A stretch of DNA of 64,000 bases, from positions 1,984,001-2,048,000 of the forward strand of contig JAACJK010000001.1 in the NCBI GenBank assembly GCA_013368325.1. Direction: 5' to 3'. Positions 59,691-64,000 of the stretch are shown in pieces. The DNA comes from Ephemerocybe angulata (Eukaryota > Basidiomycota > Agaricomycetes > Agaricales > Psathyrellaceae). The notes under the pieces were generated by a model that worked only from the letters and a program-made list of their open reading frames with translations, was not told the DNA's origin and did no database searches. Position 1 is the first letter of the stretch, and each line of letters starts with the position of its first letter. The translations under genes and the position numbers were made by a program.

Positions 59691-60181
59691 ATATTCTATT
59701 TCTTGAATATGTATGAAGGTGTATTCCCACCCTCTGGCCTATGTACAGAAGTGCAGCACCAGCATAGCTCTCCAGCTGGTTCTCTCAGCAGCTAAGACTG
59801 CACACGAGTCCGGATCAGCCAGCAGGTACCCGTGATTTAACACGTGAGAAACACCCATCTGACCCAGACCTGCGGGCCAGGTAACCCATGGAAAAGGACC
59901 TGTAAGGCTCTGGGTGCCAGTTTCAAGGCCATGTATACCCGCCATGGGTACTCAATGTACAAACAATATAAATACTCTATATTCACTACTGTAAACTATA
60001 GCTATACATCCCCTGTCCCAATGTCCAAGTGTTTGGACTCCTTAGCTTTCACCTCAGTCACACAGTACAGACACCTACTTAGGTGCTAAAACATTAATTT
60101 CCGGCACCTAAGTAGGTACCCCCCTGGTCCTGTCCAGGCCTTGGAAATGTTACCAGGGCCAGATTTTTGTCCATAGCAGGC
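59691..60181. other. intergenic, nothing identified
   Basis: Short ORFs only. Confidence 0.4.
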
Positions 60182-60182
60182 T

Positions 60183-60975
60183 GTACTTCACACTCCCCCA
60201 GGAGTCCTGTAGGACTCCGGCTTGTCTGTTGGACTTCTGGTGAACTTCCAATGGACTTCTGCCGGACTTACCATAAAAGGTGCATTTCTATTAGAAGTCC
60301 ATTAGAAGTCCACCGGAAGTCCAACAGGAGTCCAATAAAAGTCCAGCTTGTCCGGTAAAGTCCAGTTGAGTCCGGTTAGTCCGGTTGAGACTTGAAAATC
60401 CAGTTCAAGTCCAGTTGGAGTCTAGCTAGACTCTTATGGTATTTTGGTAATTTAATACATATTGTTATGACTTCCATATATATCTGATATCTGTTGGACT
60501 TCTAGTAGACACTTTTAACAATTCATATCTACTTTAAGTGTCTTGCTACACTTGAAAACAGATTTCTGCTAGATTCTGGACATCTTGCTTCCTGCTGGAC
60601 TCTTGCTGGACTTTTATTTTTATTTTGTATAAACATAGCCATCACTTTTTGATGCTTATATCAATCAGAAGTTTCCAAAAATCTCCAATAATGGCCTGGA
60701 AAAATGCAAAATACTTTCTGAACATCGAGTGTAAATTGTCTTCTGACAATGTGAATGATAGCATCAGCAAGTAATATGATGGGTTTCCAATGCTTGACAA
60801 TAATGAGGGCATCACCTGTCACTATTAGGCTTTTATGATTGTACCTTAGTTATAACTGATGTGACTAGCCTGTTCTACTTGCTCCCAAAGTCTAGCTGGA
60901 TAGTCCACTGGACCGGCAGGACTCCAGTTGGACTGGACACTTGCCGGACTGTGCCGGACTCTAATTTGGCAGGTA
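60183..60975. mobile_element. MITE-like repeat of the ACACTCCC family (right end unclear)
   Basis: Begins CTTCACACTCCCCCAGGAGT, the same terminus as the next element, and its interior is filled with variants of GGACTTCTGGTGGACTTCC and GTCCAGTTGGAGTCC in both orientations. A matching right terminal repeat is not clear; the next element begins almost immediately. Confidence 0.5.
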
Positions 60976-60981
60976 TTCTGT

Positions 60982-61755
60982 ACTTCACACTCCCCCAGGA
61001 TTCCTGTAGGACCGGTGAACTTTCAGTGGAATTCCAGTGAACTTTTACCAAAAGTGATTTTATGAAACAATGTCTGGTGGAAGTTCAGTGAACTTCCACT
61101 GAACTTCCAACGAACTTCTGCTGGAATTCCTACAGGAATCCAAAATGTTTAGTTCAGTTCAGTATGCTCAATAGGAGTTCAGTAAAAGTTCGCTAATATT
61201 CCACTGGACTTCCAGTGAACTCTTGCTAGACTAATGGTAGATTGATATAAAGCTTTATTTGTTCATATTATTTGATGCTTCTCATACAGGCTGACTAATT
61301 ATTCTCACAAGTCTTTTTCATCATTTTCCTGTTATAGACAACATCTTTTATAATGTTCTCACACTCATGTCTCAGAACTCAGTCTATTTTTATCTCAAAA
61401 CTCGATGTTTGGAAATTTGCATTTTCTGACACTATTTCTGAAGATATTATGTAAGTTTTTGATGATATCAGCATCAAATCATGATATGTAAAAATACCTT
61501 CATGTTTTTCTCACACTCTACTGCCTGTAAAACTGTTCTACAGGACCTGTCCTGCTGAACTTTCCAATTGACCTGGAGGAATTCCAGTGTACTGAACTCC
61601 TACTGGCTAATACTGAACTCCTCCTGAACTGAACTGAACTCTAGTGGAAAATCAGAACTCAAAATTTGGCTGGAATTCCAGTGGAAGTTCAGAAAGTTCA
61701 CTGGAATCTGGAATTCCTCCTAAACTCCTACAGGAATAATGGGGCAGTGCGAAGT
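60982..61755. mobile_element. 774-bp MITE with terminal inverted repeats
   Basis: Left terminus at 60982-61011 (ACTTCACACTCCCCCAGGAT...) pairs with the right terminus at 61726-61755 (reverse complement ACTTCGCACTGCCCCATTAT...), both followed by TCCTGTAGGA. The outer thirds carry repeated GGAACTTCCACTGAACTTCC-like motifs; the centre is AT-rich. No coding capacity. Confidence 0.75.
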
Positions 61756-62049
61756 CCTCATATCTGGGACAGTAGGTCATTGCTTTTTCCTCTTACATAT
61801 CTTTTATTTGACATAACTCTCACCTTATTGTCAAGCCAGGGGCACGACAGCAACTAAACCTTCGACTTACTCAGAACAACGAGTATAGAGGTGCAGATTC
61901 ACTTGGGCATATGTATTCTGGATAAATATTGCATCACAGGTACACAAAGAGGAAGGAAAGGCATACATGGCCTGAATACTACAGTTTTACGGATATTTCA
62001 CAGAGCTGGAGCTATGTCAACCTTGAGAAGGATATAGGTAAACTCGCTT
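61756..62049. other. no feature seen
   Basis: Short intergenic stretch. Confidence 0.4.
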
Positions 62050-62831
62050 TCAGATGATCTCAATGTAGTCATTTGTGAGATCAATGAGGCTAGGGGAGGT
62101 AGCCTCATTCGACGAGTTCAGGTGAATATGCTTCTCCATAACATAGACAGAGTCACCAGTGAGGTCAAACTCATTATCAATGGAGTCCTCCGGGCCATGT
62201 TTCCACTTTAAGGAAGTGGGGTAAGGGGAGGAAGGGGTGGGAGAGACATCAGACACTGGGGAGGATGGAGTGCAAAGTTTGCCCACTGCATTAGAGACGC
62301 CTTAAATAGAGGATCCACAGGGTATATGTAGCGCACAACCATCACTTTGAGAGGCAGGTGGTACAGGGAAGACGGATAGCCTCTTCGGAGACATGATTGC
62401 TGACATGGTGGGTAAGTATCTGCATACAATAGAAGGGCTATACTCACAGCTGCGACCCGATTTGAGCGCTTTGAGCGATGCCTTGAATTCATTGACAAGG
62501 AGATGGAGCTTCTCCACATCATCTGCCACAAAAACTGAAGGCTTAGTAAATCTACATCCACCTTGGATTCCATTGGGTCTGAGGCACTGCAGGTCTCTCA
62601 GCACGTTGAGGGTCAGAGTAAGTTCTGTGGACGCACCACCATCTTAATTACACCAATATCTCTGCGATTGTTTCGATTGTGACCCAGAATGACCTTGGCC
62701 TTGTGGTACCGCCCTAACACTGGACACGCAGATGCAGGCAGACTGCCTTGAAGCTCAAGTACAATGGCTTGAAGGTAGGGGCTAGCCGACTTCCTCATCT
62801 CCTCTGCACGCTGTATAAACTGAGGGTGCAT
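62050..62831 (-). CDS. unrecognised minus-strand gene remnant
   Basis: Three open segments on the minus strand follow each other: 62831-62613 (EMRKSASPYLQAIVLELQGSLPASACPVLGR...), 62604-62450 (DLQCLRPNGIQGGCRF...VADDVEKLHLLVNEF) and 62286-62050 (acidic, Ser/Asp-rich, STOP at 62050). A GTGAGT donor and TGTCAG acceptor would remove about 50 bp near 62400-62450. The first two segments differ by one frame. Composition looks like a real protein, but I cannot name a family. Confidence 0.4.
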
Positions 62832-64000
62832 CCCTCAGAATTGTTATATCTTTTCGTCTGTGATGAGGGGTGTATCCATGTCGAACGCAGTCTAGATAAG
62901 TGGTAGGTGGTGATGAGGATTTACATTAGTAATCATCCTTTGGGCTTTGTCCCCCATCCGTCAGAGTTAAATATAGGCTTCCATTCTATTGCAGTTGGCT
63001 CTGGTACAAGCCCTGACCGGTTCCCATGCCTGTGTTTAATCAGGGGCGTCAATCTCGAGTCGATCTATTTGAGAGAACGCCTAGGCCCAAGCTCCACATC
63101 ATGTAAGTCTGTGCACATGAAGCTTGGACCGACACCTGTCAATGAGCTTTCGACAACTCTCAATGTGTGCATATAGTATGCAATTGGTATGGTCACTGAA
63201 CTCAGAGGAGTTCAAAGCCTCTGAACCTCGAAAGTGCATATGAGTGCATCTGCCGGTGTACAAGTCTGCTTTAGCCTTGCACTCTGGCCTGAGTACGTGG
63301 ATGCAAACTGTCTATGTACTGACACTGGGGATGCCCACACCAGGGTGCTCAGTGTGATACTGTATTATGAGTCTATATCTGGTTGAAGACACCCACTGAT
63401 GGATTCACCCCAGCTTTGACATCACATGAATGTGGGTGTGCTGTTGGCTTATGACACGAGTGAATGGAGGGGTGCTGACAATGTACTTATATACAGTCAA
63501 CACCACAATAACCCATACTGGTGAAAACCCATAACTTGCCATAACCTGTAGGCTTTCCTGTCCACTGAGTTGGTTTGCAGGGAAATTGGACCAAAGCAAC
63601 ACATATATCTGCATAAGAGAGTGCAGGGACAACAGCCGTACAATTGACTGTGCACCTGAATTGTATTCTGCACAATGATAGATGCTTGATGACTGGTTCG
63701 GTGCTATTTAGGGCCTGCGCACTTGTTCTGGAGACACTTGGAGCCAAAGCCCTCTGCCACATATACAGTCGAGTATGTTATTCAGACGCACAAGCTGCGT
63801 CCAACCTTCTCCTTCCAGATCGCCGAATTCAGGCGCACCTGATCAGTAATCCCAATGCATAGTGTTCCTCATAGCCTCTGCAGTTCAACTCTGTATATAA
63901 TTCTAAGAATAGTATAGAATCTGAAGATATAAGCATACTATCCACGGGTAATAACCTTTTCCTGAATTGAGACAATGAATCCTGTGGTCGATTTAAGCGC
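62832..64000. other. intergenic to window end, nothing identified
   Basis: Only short ORFs without motifs. Confidence 0.4.

Overview
The window looks like a transposon-dense stretch of a fungal genome, most likely Basidiomycota/Agaricomycetes. Evidence: candidate spliceosomal introns are 50-61 bp with GTAAGT/GTACGT donors and CTGAC/CTAAC branch points; non-LTR elements of the fungal I/Tad type; Gypsy and Copia elements; and weak fragments of a fungal-style BTB protein and an ankyrin protein. No rRNA, CRISPR or bacterial-type operon was seen, and no intact host gene can be supported.

Layout. 1-6510: sparse host DNA with a decayed solo Gypsy LTR (1618-2704) and a terminal-inverted-repeat MITE carrying a tRNA-like Pol III unit (about 5352-6077). 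6527-16334 (minus): LINE-A, a 9.8-kb non-LTR retrotransposon with a 16-bp target duplication, poly(A) tail and a ladder of 3' hairpins; its ORF1 is interrupted by an 835-bp MITE (13081-13915). 17352-17610: another MITE. 18211-32644 (minus): a 14.4-kb Gypsy-type LTR element with ACGT target duplications. It has a decayed gag-PR-RT-RH-IN set on the minus strand and, between integrase and 3' LTR, two intron-containing TATA-driven genes on the opposite strand (20066-24620). Its 5' end carries a 902-bp inversion that broke both the LTR and gag. 33530-44683: a complex of LINE-B copies (nested insertion, tandem units, then an inverted copy), giving nearly identical 2.5-kb inverted arms about 5.5 kb apart. 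44684-56850: a shuffled Copia element, interrupted at 47492-54343 by a full-length LINE-B with 14-bp target duplication and two uninterrupted ORFs. 56851-64000: host-like DNA with BTB/ankyrin fragments, two more MITEs and unrecognised exon-like ORFs.

How the parts work together. LINE-B ORF1 (zinc-knuckle RNA-binding protein) and ORF2 (AP endonuclease-RT-RNase H) are both open in the 47.5-54.3 kb copy, so it is the only apparently complete autonomous element. The Gypsy copy looks dead (in-frame TGA codons, frameshifts, Asp-to-Asn in the integrase), but its antisense gene pair is structurally well preserved, and I consider it the most unusual content of the window. Antisense orientation explains how introns could survive passage through the element's RNA genome. 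All functional statements come from reading motifs by eye; no database search was possible.
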